Both the position numbers and the translations under genes were made by a program. 64,000 nucleotides of DNA, from the NCBI RefSeq assembly GCF_001902145.1, contig NZ_MRST01000027.1, positions 478,519 to 542,518 of the forward strand, written 5' to 3'. The notes below the pieces were generated by a model. That model did no database searches. It was not told where the DNA came from and was given only the letters and a program-made list of their open reading frames with translations. This stretch comes from Pseudomonas fluorescens. GTDB taxonomy: Bacteria > Pseudomonadota > Gammaproteobacteria > Pseudomonadales > Pseudomonadaceae. Positions 47,602 to 55,892 of the stretch are shown piece by piece; within the stretch, counting starts at the first letter, position 1, and every line of letters begins with the position of its first letter.

Positions 47602-48885
47602 ATGGGGCGGCAAAACACCCGCGCTTCTACGCGTCATGAAAATTGGTTATGGTCAGCAAAATCCAGCACCGTTGCCCGAGACATCCCCTTGCCCCAGCTT
47701 GCCGATCACCGCAGCAACCCCTGGTCAGTGTTCCTGATCTTCCTGCGCCTGGGCCTCACCTCCTTCGGCGGGCCGATTGCACACCTGGGCTATTTTCGCC
47801 AAGAGTTCGTCGCCCGCCGCCGCTGGCTCAGCGAGCGCAGCTATGCCGAACTGGTCGCCCTGTGCCAATTCCTCCCCGGCCCGGCCAGCAGCCAGGTCGG
47901 TATCGCGCTGGGCCTCTCCCGTGCGGGCTACAGCGGCGCGGTGGCGGCCTGGGCCGGGTTCACTTTGCCGTCGGCCATCGCCCTGATCCTGTTTGCCCTG
48001 GGGCTGGCCCACTACGGCAGCGCCCTCCCCCATGGCGCGCTGCATGGCCTCAAGGTCGTCGCCGTGGCCGTAGTGGCCCAGGCCGTGTGGGGCATGGCAC
48101 GCAACCTGTGCCGAGGCGTTCTACGGGTGGCGTTGATGTTGATCGCCGCCTGCGTGGTGCTGCTGCAACCCTCCGCCTGGGCTCAAGTCGGGGTCATGGT
48201 GGTCGCAGGCGTGGCCGGCCTGTTGCTGTTCAAGCCCGAGAGCAGCGCCGAGCCCGACGCCCTGCCCATCGCCATCAGCCGCCGCGCCGGAGCCCTGTGG
48301 TTGATGCTGTTTTTACTGTTATTGGCGGGTTTGCCACTCCTCGCCACATGGGCGCTCAACCCCACGCTGGCGCTGATAGACGCCTTCTACCGCAGCGGCG
48401 CGCTGGTATTCGGCGGCGGCCACGTGGTGTTGCCGCTACTGCAAGCCGAAGTGGTGCCCAGCCACTGGGTAAACAACGACGTATTCCTCGCCGGTTACGG
48501 CGCCACACAAGCCGTGCCCGGCCCGCTATTCACCTTCGCCGCCTTCCTCGGCGCCTCGATGACCCACGCCCCGAGCGGCTGGCTTGGCGGGGTGATCGCG
48601 CTGCTGGCGATCTTCGCCCCGTCGTTTCTGCTGATCTTCGGCGCCTTGCCTTTCTGGGCCAACCTGCGCAGCAGCCCGCGTACCCAGGCGGCGCTCGCCG
48701 GGGTGAACGCGGCAGTGGTTGGCCTGTTGTTGGCGGCGCTGTACCAGCCGGTATGGACCAGCGCGATTTTCAATGTGTATGACGTGGCGTTGGCGCTACT
48801 CGCACTGGTCGCGTTGATGGTGTGGAAGCTGCCGCCTTGGCTGGTAGTAATAGGTTGCGGCGTACTCGGCGCGGCACTTTTGTAG
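47602..48885 (+). CDS. chrA: Chromate transporter, two-domain (ChrA type)
   Basis: This 427-aa inner-membrane protein has two homologous CHR halves, with about twelve helices in all. The first half begins with SFGGPIAHLGYF and holds FLPGPASSQVG; the second repeats VFGGGHVVLP and ATQAVPGPLFTF. Members export chromate with proton exchange. The N-terminal 35 residues look atypical and the ribosome site is weak, so the true start may be downstream. The stop codon TAG is contributed by the REP that begins at 48882. Confidence 0.9.
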   Translation: MGRQNTRASTRHENWLWSAKSSTVARDIPLPQLADHRSNPWSVFLIFLRLGLTSFGGPIAHLGYFRQEFVARRRWLSERSYAELVALCQFLPGPASSQVGIALGLSRAGYSGAVAAWAGFTLPSAIALILFALGLAHYGSALPHGALHGLKVVAVAVVAQAVWGMARNLCRGVLRVALMLIAACVVLLQPSAWAQVGVMVVAGVAGLLLFKPESSAEPDALPIAISRRAGALWLMLFLLLLAGLPLLATWALNPTLALIDAFYRSGALVFGGGHVVLPLLQAEVVPSHWVNNDVFLAGYGATQAVPGPLFTFAAFLGASMTHAPSGWLGGVIALLAIFAPSFLLIFGALPFWANLRSSPRTQAALAGVNAAVVGLLLAALYQPVWTSAIFNVYDVALALLALVALMVWKLPPWLVVIGCGVLGAALL

Positions 48886-48979
48886 GAGCGAGCTTGCTCG
48901 CGAAAAACTTACAGGCGCCGCGTTTAATCTGAAGGCACGCGTTATCGTTAACGATTTTCGCGAGCAAGCTCGCTCCTAC
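48882..48979. repeat. REP pair (GTAGGAGCGAGCTTGC class)
   Basis: The arms GTAGGAGCGAGCTTGCTCGC and its inverse flank about 55 bp. The first TAG of the left arm is the stop codon of chrA. It separates chrA and the convergent nucleotidyltransferase-like gene. Confidence 0.92.
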
Positions 48980-48990
48980 AGCTATGGGGC

Positions 48991-49554
48991 TCAGCCCGGC
49001 TCGACAATCTTGAGCCACGGCCAACGCGCCTGATAACTCCTGGCCTTGTGCAAAAACAGCTCCGGCTCCGGATGCAAAGGGTTGATACGCAACACCCCCT
49101 GCTCCACATCCTCCAAACCATAAGGCGCATACACCTCACCGGAAGCGATATCCAACGCAATGCACGTGCCCGCCACCAGGTAACGGTCAACCCCCTGCCG
49201 AGCCGAATGCAACTGCGGGTAAGGCCGGCCAAACCGCTGACCATACCAAAGGTGCACCCGCGCCTGATTCCTGACCTCCACATTCACGCCCAGGTCTTGG
49301 AATAGCACCTGCGCCGCACGAATTACCGCGTCTTCCGCCTCGTAGGACAGGTCCTCGTCAAAGTAAAAAACGTCGTAGTCCTTCACGCCCTGAGCCGCCG
49401 GCAGATTCGCCTGATGGTTCCACACCGCCTGGAACAAACAGCCCGCCGTGAGCATGCACTGCTGCACACCAAGATCCGGCAGGCGCGCGGTGATTTGCGC
49501 ATTGATAGGGTTGGCCATGGCCAATTCGAGCAGGGTGTCGACAGTCAATGTCAT
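48991..49554 (-). CDS. Nucleotidyltransferase family protein (DUF925/NTP_transf_6)
   Basis: This 187-aa protein has the DYDVFYFDEDLSYEAED motif that matches the DUF925 family, in which the paired aspartates resemble a nucleotidyltransferase metal site. Activity is not established. The ATG at 49552-49554 has GGAGG upstream. It is convergent with chrA across a REP pair, and divergent from the LuxR gene across a 480-nt gap. Confidence 0.85.
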   Translation of the reverse strand: MTLTVDTLLELAMANPINAQITARLPDLGVQQCMLTAGCLFQAVWNHQANLPAAQGVKDYDVFYFDEDLSYEAEDAVIRAAQVLFQDLGVNVEVRNQARVHLWYGQRFGRPYPQLHSARQGVDRYLVAGTCIALDIASGEVYAPYGLEDVEQGVLRINPLHPEPELFLHKARSYQARWPWLKIVEPG

Positions 49555-50034
49555 GTTCAGTCCTCCATAATCTGGCGCAACAATACCACCCCAACATGTC
49601 ACTTCTGTAGGCGCGGGCTTTTAACACCGAAACGAATCAGAAGTTTGACGAAATCACCTCGCGCCCTGCGTACAACTCAGCGCGAAGCCGAACAAATGAA
49701 ACCAACATGAAGAATGCCCCCGCCTGCTTGTAAAGCAGCTTTACGCAGCACTACCCTTACACGCCTTACCTCAGCTTGCCCTCCGCTGAAATTGATCAGG
49801 ACACCGGCTAAATGGAGTTCGCCCCTTGCACGCGCCACTGCTCACTCCCCAAGGTGCGTATCGCGATACCTGCAAAGCCTTCTCGCGCCTGAAGTGTGAA
49901 GGCCGAGTGCGCTGCATAAATGTGTCTAACTTTAACGCCGAGCATCTAAACCCACACCGTTGATGACACCGGCGTAGTGCCATCATCGTTTTCGGCGCAG
50001 ATAGAGCGTAAAGGTCAATTCAAGGAGAATGACA
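49555..50034. other. Gap upstream of the LuxR gene
   Basis: No convincing gene is present in 480 nt. Two features stand out: CTGCTT-GTA-AAGCAG at 49724-49738, and an imperfect dyad ATGACAC/GTGCCAT at 49963-49983, about 50 nt before the luxR start. Neither matches a lux box well. This stretch should hold the luxR promoter. Confidence 0.4.
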
Positions 50035-50745
50035 GTGAAGTGGATGGATGATGTGCTGGACACGATCGACAATGCCCGAACCGAAGCTGAATTGTTGGCT
50101 CGGATCGTCAGCACGGCAAAACACCTGGGGTTCGACTATTGCGCCTATGGAATCCGAATCCCTATCCCCGTCACCCGCCCCAAAATCGTGATGAGCAGTA
50201 ATTTTTTGCCTTCATGGCGACAACGCTACGCCCACTGCAAATACATCGCCGTGGACCCGACGGTACAACACTGCACAAAATCGACGATACCGATTGTCTG
50301 GGACGAGCAAATGACCCGGCAAAACCCGCAGATGTGGGAAGAAGCCCGCGGCGCCGGGCTGGCCCATGGTTGGGCGCAATCCTGCCTGGACAGCCGCGGC
50401 AGCGGCGGCATGCTGACACTGGCGCGCTCCAATGACTCTATTACGGCCCAAGAGCTTGCCGCCAATCAAAAATACATGCGGTTTTTGGTGCATGTCGCTC
50501 ATCAGGGGTTCTTGCGCGTGCTGATGCCGCACTGGCAGTTACCGCAGGAAAAAACCCTGTCGCAGCGTGAATGTGAAGTGCTCAAGTGGGCAGCCGATGG
50601 CAAGACCGCCCACGAGATCGGTTTGATCCTCTCGCTATCGCGGGAAACCATCAAGTTTCACCTGCGCAATGCAGGCTCGAAACTGGGCGTGCATAACTGC
50701 ACCGCTACCGTAGTGCGCGCCACTTCACTGGGCTTGCTCGTCTGA
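50035..50745 (+). CDS. LuxR-type AHL-responsive regulator
   Basis: This regulator is about 236 aa, with an N-terminal autoinducer-binding domain and a C-terminal LuxR/FixJ HTH (LSQRECEVLKWAADGKTAHEIG region). The six AHL-pocket residues conserved in TraR-type proteins are all found: Trp61, Tyr65, Asp74, Pro75, Trp89 and Gly112. It should therefore bind an acyl-homoserine lactone. The start is probably GTG at 50035 with AAGGAG 7 nt upstream; the ATG at 50029 is too close to it. It precedes a LuxI gene on the same strand, with no RsaL- or QteE-like gene between them. Confidence 0.92.
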   Translation: MKWMDDVLDTIDNARTEAELLARIVSTAKHLGFDYCAYGIRIPIPVTRPKIVMSSNFLPSWRQRYAHCKYIAVDPTVQHCTKSTIPIVWDEQMTRQNPQMWEEARGAGLAHGWAQSCLDSRGSGGMLTLARSNDSITAQELAANQKYMRFLVHVAHQGFLRVLMPHWQLPQEKTLSQRECEVLKWAADGKTAHEIGLILSLSRETIKFHLRNAGSKLGVHNCTATVVRATSLGLLV

Positions 50746-50827
50746 CACACACCTGATTGGCGCACCCCTGATGCGTTAATGTCGCTCAGTGTGAACAACA
50801 ACAATAATACGCGCGCCCTCACGACAC

Positions 50828-50847
50828 ACCTGCCCAAAAGAGCAGTA
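50828..50847 (+). promoter_or_regulatory. Candidate lux box upstream of the LuxI gene
   Basis: ACCTGCCCAAAAGAGCAGTA carries CT-N12-AG and inverted CTGC(C/T)C half-sites, the usual lux/las box layout. It lies 57 nt before the LuxI start with a TATTCT sequence 15 nt further down. This fits LuxR-driven autoinduction of the synthase, but has not been scored against a matrix. Confidence 0.5.
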
Positions 50848-50904
50848 CCTAAGTGTTCGATTATTCTGCCGAATGGCCCCTCGATTTTTTGCCGAGGGTT
50901 CCTC

Positions 50905-51480
50905 ATGTATATAACCACGGGTACGCGCCTGACATTACCGACCGAACTGTGGCAGGCCCTGTTGCTGTATCGCTATCGCGTATTTGTCGAAAAACTTGGG
51001 TGGCATCTGGACTGCGCGGTCGATAAGGAACTGGACCAATTTGACCGCGACGACACGGTATACGTGATCGCCCGTCAAGGCCCGCACATCGTCGGTGTGG
51101 CGCGGCTGCTGCCCACGCACAAGCCCTATCTGCTCAAGGAAGTGTTCCCCCAGGTGCTGGGTGGCCAGGCACTCCCTCATTCTGCGCACATCTGGGAAAT
51201 CTCCCGGTTTGCCGCCGTCGACCTGCAACAGCAGACCTTCACGGGCCACTCACTGTCATCGCCCAACGCCGTAGCGCTGCTGCATGAAGTGCTCAAGGTC
51301 GCCGCTTGCCACAAGGTTCGCCAATTGATCACGGTATCTCCGCCGGGAATTACCCGCTTGTTGCGCAACGCGGGTTTCGATGCTCATTGCGAGGGCAAGC
51401 TGACCGTGATCGACGGGCACAAGATCATGGCCAACTGGATCAGTGTGCCGCCCTGCCTGGCTGATCGAGAAGTGGCCTGA
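50905..51480 (+). CDS. LuxI-type acyl-homoserine-lactone synthase
   Basis: This 191-aa enzyme makes AHL signals from SAM and acyl-ACP. Conserved residues are in place: Arg25, Phe27 and Trp33 in RYRVFVEKLGW, Asp44 and Asp47, Arg67, Phe81, Glu98 and Arg101 in WEISRF. Thr143 sits where 3-oxo-acyl-preferring enzymes often have Thr; the acyl chain is otherwise unpredictable. The ATG at 50905 follows GAGGG; an in-frame start 126 nt upstream lies over the lux box and is rejected. It lies 160 nt after luxR. Confidence 0.95.
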   Translation: MYITTGTRLTLPTELWQALLLYRYRVFVEKLGWHLDCAVDKELDQFDRDDTVYVIARQGPHIVGVARLLPTHKPYLLKEVFPQVLGGQALPHSAHIWEISRFAAVDLQQQTFTGHSLSSPNAVALLHEVLKVAACHKVRQLITVSPPGITRLLRNAGFDAHCEGKLTVIDGHKIMANWISVPPCLADREVA

Positions 51481-51619
51481 AGCCGCGAAAATGGCCTGCC
51501 GCTGCGGGCAAGTCGGCCGAGCCGACTCCCCAAAAGGTTAGGTTACAACCTCAGGCGCCTGCTCTTAAATAACGCTGCATCGGCATTCCAACCGACTATA
51601 AATGGGACACACGATCTAC

Positions 51620-52213
51620 ATGAAAAAAGTCATTGTCATTTCTGGCCATCCTGATCTTTCGGTTTCCCGCGTCAATACCGCGATCATGGGCAAGATCAGC
51701 CAGCGTGGCGTCAAGGTCCATAGTCTGGCCAGCGCGGTGACGCCCACCGGGTTCGATATTGGTGCAGAGCAGGCATTGCTCAATGCCCATGACCGCATCG
51801 TGTTGCTGTTTCCGTTGTACTGGTATTCCTGCCCGGCAATCATGAAACAGTGGATCGATGAAGTCTTCACCCCCGGCTATGCCTACGCACGCGGCGGCGA
51901 CAAGCTCAAAGACAAGGAATTCATGATCATCACCACGGTCGGTGCGCCCTCCACCGGCTACCGCGCTGGCGGGTTCAACCGTTACACCCTGGATGAATTG
52001 CTCAGGCCTTTGCAGCAGACGGTGGCGTACGTCAAAGGCATCTACCTGCCTGTAGTCGGGATTTACGAATCGGTGTTCATCGATGACGAATCAATCGACG
52101 TCACCGCTCGGAATGTCGCCGCACAAGTGATTGAGGACCAGGCCAGCGCCGACCAACTCTACGAGAACATGCTGTTGCAGGCCGAGCAGGCACAAATCGC
52201 CCTGCTGCAATAA
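51620..52213 (+). CDS. Flavodoxin-fold NAD(P)H quinone oxidoreductase
   Basis: This 197-aa protein of the NQO1/KefF/MdaB family has a GHPDLSVSRVN N-terminal FMN loop, a LLFPLYWYSCPAIMKQWIDEVF segment and a G-rich TTVGAPSTGY loop. It transfers two electrons from NAD(P)H to quinones or similar compounds. The ATG at 51620 gives the family N-terminus MKKVIVI; an ATG 18 nt earlier is possible. It is the first enzyme gene after luxI and probably starts the biosynthetic operon. A hairpin (51511-51527) lies between, without a T-run. Confidence 0.88.
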   Translation: MKKVIVISGHPDLSVSRVNTAIMGKISQRGVKVHSLASAVTPTGFDIGAEQALLNAHDRIVLLFPLYWYSCPAIMKQWIDEVFTPGYAYARGGDKLKDKEFMIITTVGAPSTGYRAGGFNRYTLDELLRPLQQTVAYVKGIYLPVVGIYESVFIDDESIDVTARNVAAQVIEDQASADQLYENMLLQAEQAQIALLQ

Positions 52214-52226
52214 GGTGCCCTCACGC

Positions 52227-52757
52227 ATGAAGACGTCAAATAACCAGATCCCACCGTGCGCCAGCCTGGTGGCCGCGCGCAACGAGCTGGGTTTTCTGCA
52301 CTCTGCCAGCGCACTCATCGACACCCAAGCCACGCCACTGGAACTGTACTGCCAGATGACCGCCGCGACGCCCGCCTGGCTGAGAGGCGCGTTCAGGTTG
52401 CGCGACAGCATCTCACAGCACTTTCACGTCGAGCGGATCGGCGGGTTCTCGGGTGTCACACCACAGTGCGCCCCGGTGGTCGGCGAAAAACTCGACTTCT
52501 TCACCATCGAAGCCATCAGCGCACAGAAGCTGGTACTGACCTCACGCGATACCCACCTGGCGGTCATGGTCTCGATCGATACACCTCTCACGCAACCGCG
52601 TTGCCTGCATATCACCACCTCCGTCAAGACCTTCAACACGTTCGGCCGCCTGTACATGCTACCGGTGGCGCCGGTACATGGGCTCATCATCAAGCGTTTG
52701 CTGTCCCGTCTCCCCCTACATTCCCCAACTCGCTCACCTGGAGATCGCAACTCATGA
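52227..52757 (+). CDS. DUF2867 domain protein
   Basis: This 176-aa protein resembles the DUF2867 family (ATPAWLRGAFRLRDSISQHF segment and the following VERIGGF). No enzyme motif or membrane helix is clear. DUF2867 is sometimes fused to SDR proteins, but its role is unknown. The ATG follows AAGGTG and its 3' end overlaps the AfsA-like gene by 4 nt (ATGA), so the two are coupled. Confidence 0.8.
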   Translation: MKTSNNQIPPCASLVAARNELGFLHSASALIDTQATPLELYCQMTAATPAWLRGAFRLRDSISQHFHVERIGGFSGVTPQCAPVVGEKLDFFTIEAISAQKLVLTSRDTHLAVMVSIDTPLTQPRCLHITTSVKTFNTFGRLYMLPVAPVHGLIIKRLLSRLPLHSPTRSPGDRNS

Positions 52758-53953
52758 ACAGCGCAGACTCAATTGACCCTCATCTGTTGCACAAAGACAC
52801 ACCCAGGGATGTATTGATCGGTCGACCCAGGCTGATTCTGCCCAGCTTTCTCAATGCTTCGATCGGTGCCGACATACTGGCTGGCAACCCCCAGGGTCAG
52901 GACCTGTTCAAACAGCTGTACCGTGCCCAAGACGGCCGGTATGTGCTGCGCCATCTGCCCCTGACCCTCAGTGCGGAACAGGCCGGCACTCTCTCCACCT
53001 TCGAGATCCGCCTGGCTGACTTCTATACCGAGTGCGACGACCACTTCATCCTCACGGCTGAATTCATCCCCCACCAGGCCCAACGCTACCTGGCCCAGCA
53101 TTTTCAGGGCGGTGATGCCCACATACCGCCCGACCAGGTAATACGCATGATCGAATGCCTTGAGGCGCTCGCGCAGTGGGACAAGGCCAGGCAGGGCTCT
53201 TACCTGTTGATCAACGACACCAAGAATTACTACTTCTACAACAAGCAGCACGAACATGTACCGGGCCTGATGTTGATCGAAGTGGCCAGGCAAGCCATGT
53301 ACCACTACGTCTACAACTACTTGGGCCATCAGCGCGGTGCGGTTTCCATTTCCATCGAAGACTTGCGCATTTCCTTCAATGCCTACACCGAATCGGCTTA
53401 CGAGGTCGAAGTCGTGGTGCAACAAACCCACGGCCTGAAGCGATCGCAACCCAAGTCCATCGACAAGTGCGCAAACTTCTATCAGAACGGCCGGCTGGTA
53501 TCGCGTCTCTGGCTGCAAGGCGCAGTGATCAAGTTACCGCTGTTCAAACGCATGCGTTCGTTGAACTACCCTCAGGACCACTGGTTCACCCCTTCTGATC
53601 GCTTGCCCAAGAATATCCTCGTGCATCACGCCGACAGTGCGCTGCAAGCCAGGCTGAGCCTGCTCTCGGTACTGGGCGTGCTGGTGACTCACCAGGCCGA
53701 AGGCATCAATTGGAGCACGGTCACGACCGTATCGCTGTATATCGAAGGGGGCGGCTTCCTCAGCCTGCCCGTTGCCTCGACTTGCTCCACCGGCGAACCC
53801 GACCAGCGCGTGCTGGTGTTCGACAAGCTGTCCAAGAGCCAGGCCAGCGAACTGCGTGAAACGATCAAGTGCCACTGCTTCTTTGCCGGGCAGATGCAAT
53901 GGAACGCTGGCTCTTCACCTGACCCTCTGGCCCCCGAGCAAATCGTGGCATGA
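52754..53953 (+). CDS. AfsA-like double-hotdog protein (gamma-butyrolactone synthase family)
   Basis: This 399-aa protein has an AfsA-type hotdog domain: YYFYNKQHEHVPGLMLIEVARQAMYHY at about residues 159-185 matches the HVPG-LIE-ARQ signature of A-factor synthases. A second, more diverged hotdog covers about residues 265-385. AfsA condenses a beta-ketoacyl-ACP with dihydroxyacetone phosphate to form a butenolide precursor in Streptomyces. Here the product is unknown; a simpler ester or hydrolase-like role is also possible. The ATG at 52754 has GGAGATCG upstream. It follows an AHL synthase, which offers the same class of acyl-ACP substrates. Confidence 0.82.
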   Translation: MNSADSIDPHLLHKDTPRDVLIGRPRLILPSFLNASIGADILAGNPQGQDLFKQLYRAQDGRYVLRHLPLTLSAEQAGTLSTFEIRLADFYTECDDHFILTAEFIPHQAQRYLAQHFQGGDAHIPPDQVIRMIECLEALAQWDKARQGSYLLINDTKNYYFYNKQHEHVPGLMLIEVARQAMYHYVYNYLGHQRGAVSISIEDLRISFNAYTESAYEVEVVVQQTHGLKRSQPKSIDKCANFYQNGRLVSRLWLQGAVIKLPLFKRMRSLNYPQDHWFTPSDRLPKNILVHHADSALQARLSLLSVLGVLVTHQAEGINWSTVTTVSLYIEGGGFLSLPVASTCSTGEPDQRVLVFDKLSKSQASELRETIKCHCFFAGQMQWNAGSSPDPLAPEQIVA

Positions 53954-53966
53954 GGATCCTGCGCCC

Positions 53967-55112
53967 ATGAGCTATGAGTTATCACAGCGCCCACTGATGA
54001 TCGGTCAGGGCGTTTCGCTGAAAAACCGCCTGTATTTCGCGCCGATGGGCATCGACCTGGCCACTTCGGACGGTTCGCTGTCCGAGGAAATGCTCAGTTT
54101 CTATCAACATGTGATCGACGGTGGCTGCGCCATGGTGGTGCTGGGCAACTCCTCCATAGCGCCCTCCACGCGCCTGCATGCGCGAGGCCTGTGCCTGCAC
54201 AGCAATGCCAACGTGGAAAAGCTCGCGCCGCTGGTGGAGTACGGTCGCCAGCGGGACTGTCCAGTGGTGGTACAACTTCAGCATTACGGCGCCCAAGGGG
54301 GCACACAGATCAGCGGCCAACCGCTGCTTTGCCCGAGCCGCAGTGCGTTATCCGGCAGCCGCGGCGCCGAGGCATTGGAGATGAGTGTCGAGGACATCGA
54401 CGTCGTTTGCGATCAATTTGCTCAAGCGGCTCTGCGAGCCAGACAGGCCGGCGCCAGGATGGTCCAGCTTCAGGCCTCCAATGGCTACCTGCTGAGCAGT
54501 TTTCTATCGCCCTGGACCAACCATCGCAATGACGCTTACGGCGCAAGCCCGCTCAAGCGAGCGCGGTTTCTGTTGGAAGTCATCGACCGCATTCACAGGG
54601 TTACCGCAGGAGAACTGGAGGTTTCCGTGCGCCTGGGCATTGATGATTGCGTAGGCGCCAACGGGCAGCAACCGGAACTGCTCCAGGATGTGGTGGCTGC
54701 CCTGGAAAACGCCGGGACCTCGGCAATCATGTGCTCGATCACCATCAAGGAAACCTTCCGCTACATGCTGTCTGCCCATCCGACGATTCAGCAACAGTTC
54801 GTCGAAGGGGTACGCCTGATCAAGTCGTTCACCTCGCTGCCGGTCGGCTATGCCGGTTTCATTGGCTCCCTGCAGGAAGCAGAAAATCAACTGCGGTTGG
54901 GTCACTGTGACCTGATCGGTATGAGCCGAGCTCTTTTTGCCGATAACGACCTGATCAGCAAGTCGCTCGCCGGCCATGCAGACAAGGTTCAGCAATGCCG
55001 GTTTGACGGTAACTGCTTTCGGGACAAGAGCAACCCGCAACTCGACCGGGTGTATTGCTGCGTGAATGAGCGCTACAAGCGTCCCGCTCACATCCATTAC
55101 GGGAATCAATAA
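53967..55112 (+). CDS. Old yellow enzyme-family oxidoreductase with altered active site
   Basis: This 381-aa TIM-barrel flavoprotein has the NRLYFAPMG start, VVVQLQHYG and the SFLSPWTNHRNDAYG segment of the family. At the substrate-binding site the usual His-x-x-Asn/His becomes Gln169 and Asn172 (QLQASNGYLL). A C-terminal cluster of cysteines (CRFDGNC...CC) recalls the Fe-S-binding region of dienoyl-CoA-reductase-like members but lacks their spacing. It probably reduces a C=C or exocyclic enone in the product of the cluster. The start follows TGAGGATCC. Confidence 0.88.
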   Translation: MSYELSQRPLMIGQGVSLKNRLYFAPMGIDLATSDGSLSEEMLSFYQHVIDGGCAMVVLGNSSIAPSTRLHARGLCLHSNANVEKLAPLVEYGRQRDCPVVVQLQHYGAQGGTQISGQPLLCPSRSALSGSRGAEALEMSVEDIDVVCDQFAQAALRARQAGARMVQLQASNGYLLSSFLSPWTNHRNDAYGASPLKRARFLLEVIDRIHRVTAGELEVSVRLGIDDCVGANGQQPELLQDVVAALENAGTSAIMCSITIKETFRYMLSAHPTIQQQFVEGVRLIKSFTSLPVGYAGFIGSLQEAENQLRLGHCDLIGMSRALFADNDLISKSLAGHADKVQQCRFDGNCFRDKSNPQLDRVYCCVNERYKRPAHIHYGNQ

Positions 55113-55113
55113 C

Positions 55114-55884
55114 ATGGAATTTCAAGACAAGAACATCGTCATTACCGGCGGTGCCAGCGGCATCGGCCTGGCGGTGGCAAAACAGTTAGCCAAAGCGGGC
55201 GCACACCTGTTCCTGATGAGCAGGAACCAGCAGAAGGCCGACGCCGCTCTAGAGATACTGGGGGCTTCGGCGCAGTTCATCTTTTGCGATGTGGCGTCGC
55301 ACACGTCGGTAGCCGAGGCATTCGCGACGGTGGCTGGCGAGGTGGATCAGTTGCACTTTGCAATCAACAACGCAGGCATTACCGCCCCCTACGCGCCAAT
55401 CGCGACCAGCGCACCGCAGGACTGGGACAGGGTCATCCACACCAACCTGAACGGCCCCTTTTACTGCCTGCAAAAAGAACTGGAACTGATCAGCCGGTAC
55501 CCCGATGGAGCGATCGTCAATGTGTCTTCGTGCGCGGGCGTGATGCCTATGGCCAATCAGGCGGCCTACGTCGCCAGCAAGACCGCGCTCAATGCCTTGA
55601 CGCAGGTCGCCGCCATAGAGAATGCCTGCGACAGCGAATCCGGTTTTGCCGTACGCGTCAACGCCGTAGCGCCCGGGCCGACACTGGGCGGTATGAACTC
55701 TGCGGAACGGCTCGCGGCCCATCCGGAAAACACCCAGCGCAAGCGTGACGTGACCGCCATGAAACGTTTTGCCCATCCAGAGGAAATCGCCGACGCGATC
55801 GTGTTTTTGTTGAGCCGCAGATCCAGTTACATCACCGGCTCGGTGCTCAGCGCCGATGGCGGCTATCACATCGGCAAATTCTAG
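55114..55884 (+). CDS. SDR family oxidoreductase
   Basis: This 256-aa classical SDR has TGGASGIG at 11-18, NNAG at 85-88, and catalytic Ser138/139, Tyr152 and Lys156. The C-terminal VLSADGG matches enoyl- or beta-ketoacyl-reductase-like members. It begins one nt after the OYE stop. In gamma-butyrolactone pathways a ketoreductase acts on the 6-keto group; this SDR is a candidate for that step by context only. Confidence 0.9.
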   Translation: MEFQDKNIVITGGASGIGLAVAKQLAKAGAHLFLMSRNQQKADAALEILGASAQFIFCDVASHTSVAEAFATVAGEVDQLHFAINNAGITAPYAPIATSAPQDWDRVIHTNLNGPFYCLQKELELISRYPDGAIVNVSSCAGVMPMANQAAYVASKTALNALTQVAAIENACDSESGFAVRVNAVAPGPTLGGMNSAERLAAHPENTQRKRDVTAMKRFAHPEEIADAIVFLLSRRSSYITGSVLSADGGYHIGKF

Positions 55885-55892
55885 GGGCAATC

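Noticed and set aside
49724..49738. CTGCTT-GTA-AAGCAG as a lux box for luxR
   Set aside because: Spacing is CT-N11-AG with a 3-nt centre and it lies about 300 nt from the start; it fits a hairpin better.
50779..50904. Upstream in-frame start for the LuxI gene
   Set aside because: The added 42 residues are absent from LuxI proteins and would overlap the lux-box-like site; ATG 50905 has a good ribosome site.
54997..55063. C-terminal cysteines of the cluster OYE as a [4Fe-4S] site
   Set aside because: The spacing does not match the C-x2-C-x3-C-x11-12-C pattern of dienoyl-CoA reductase relatives, so I do not claim a cluster.
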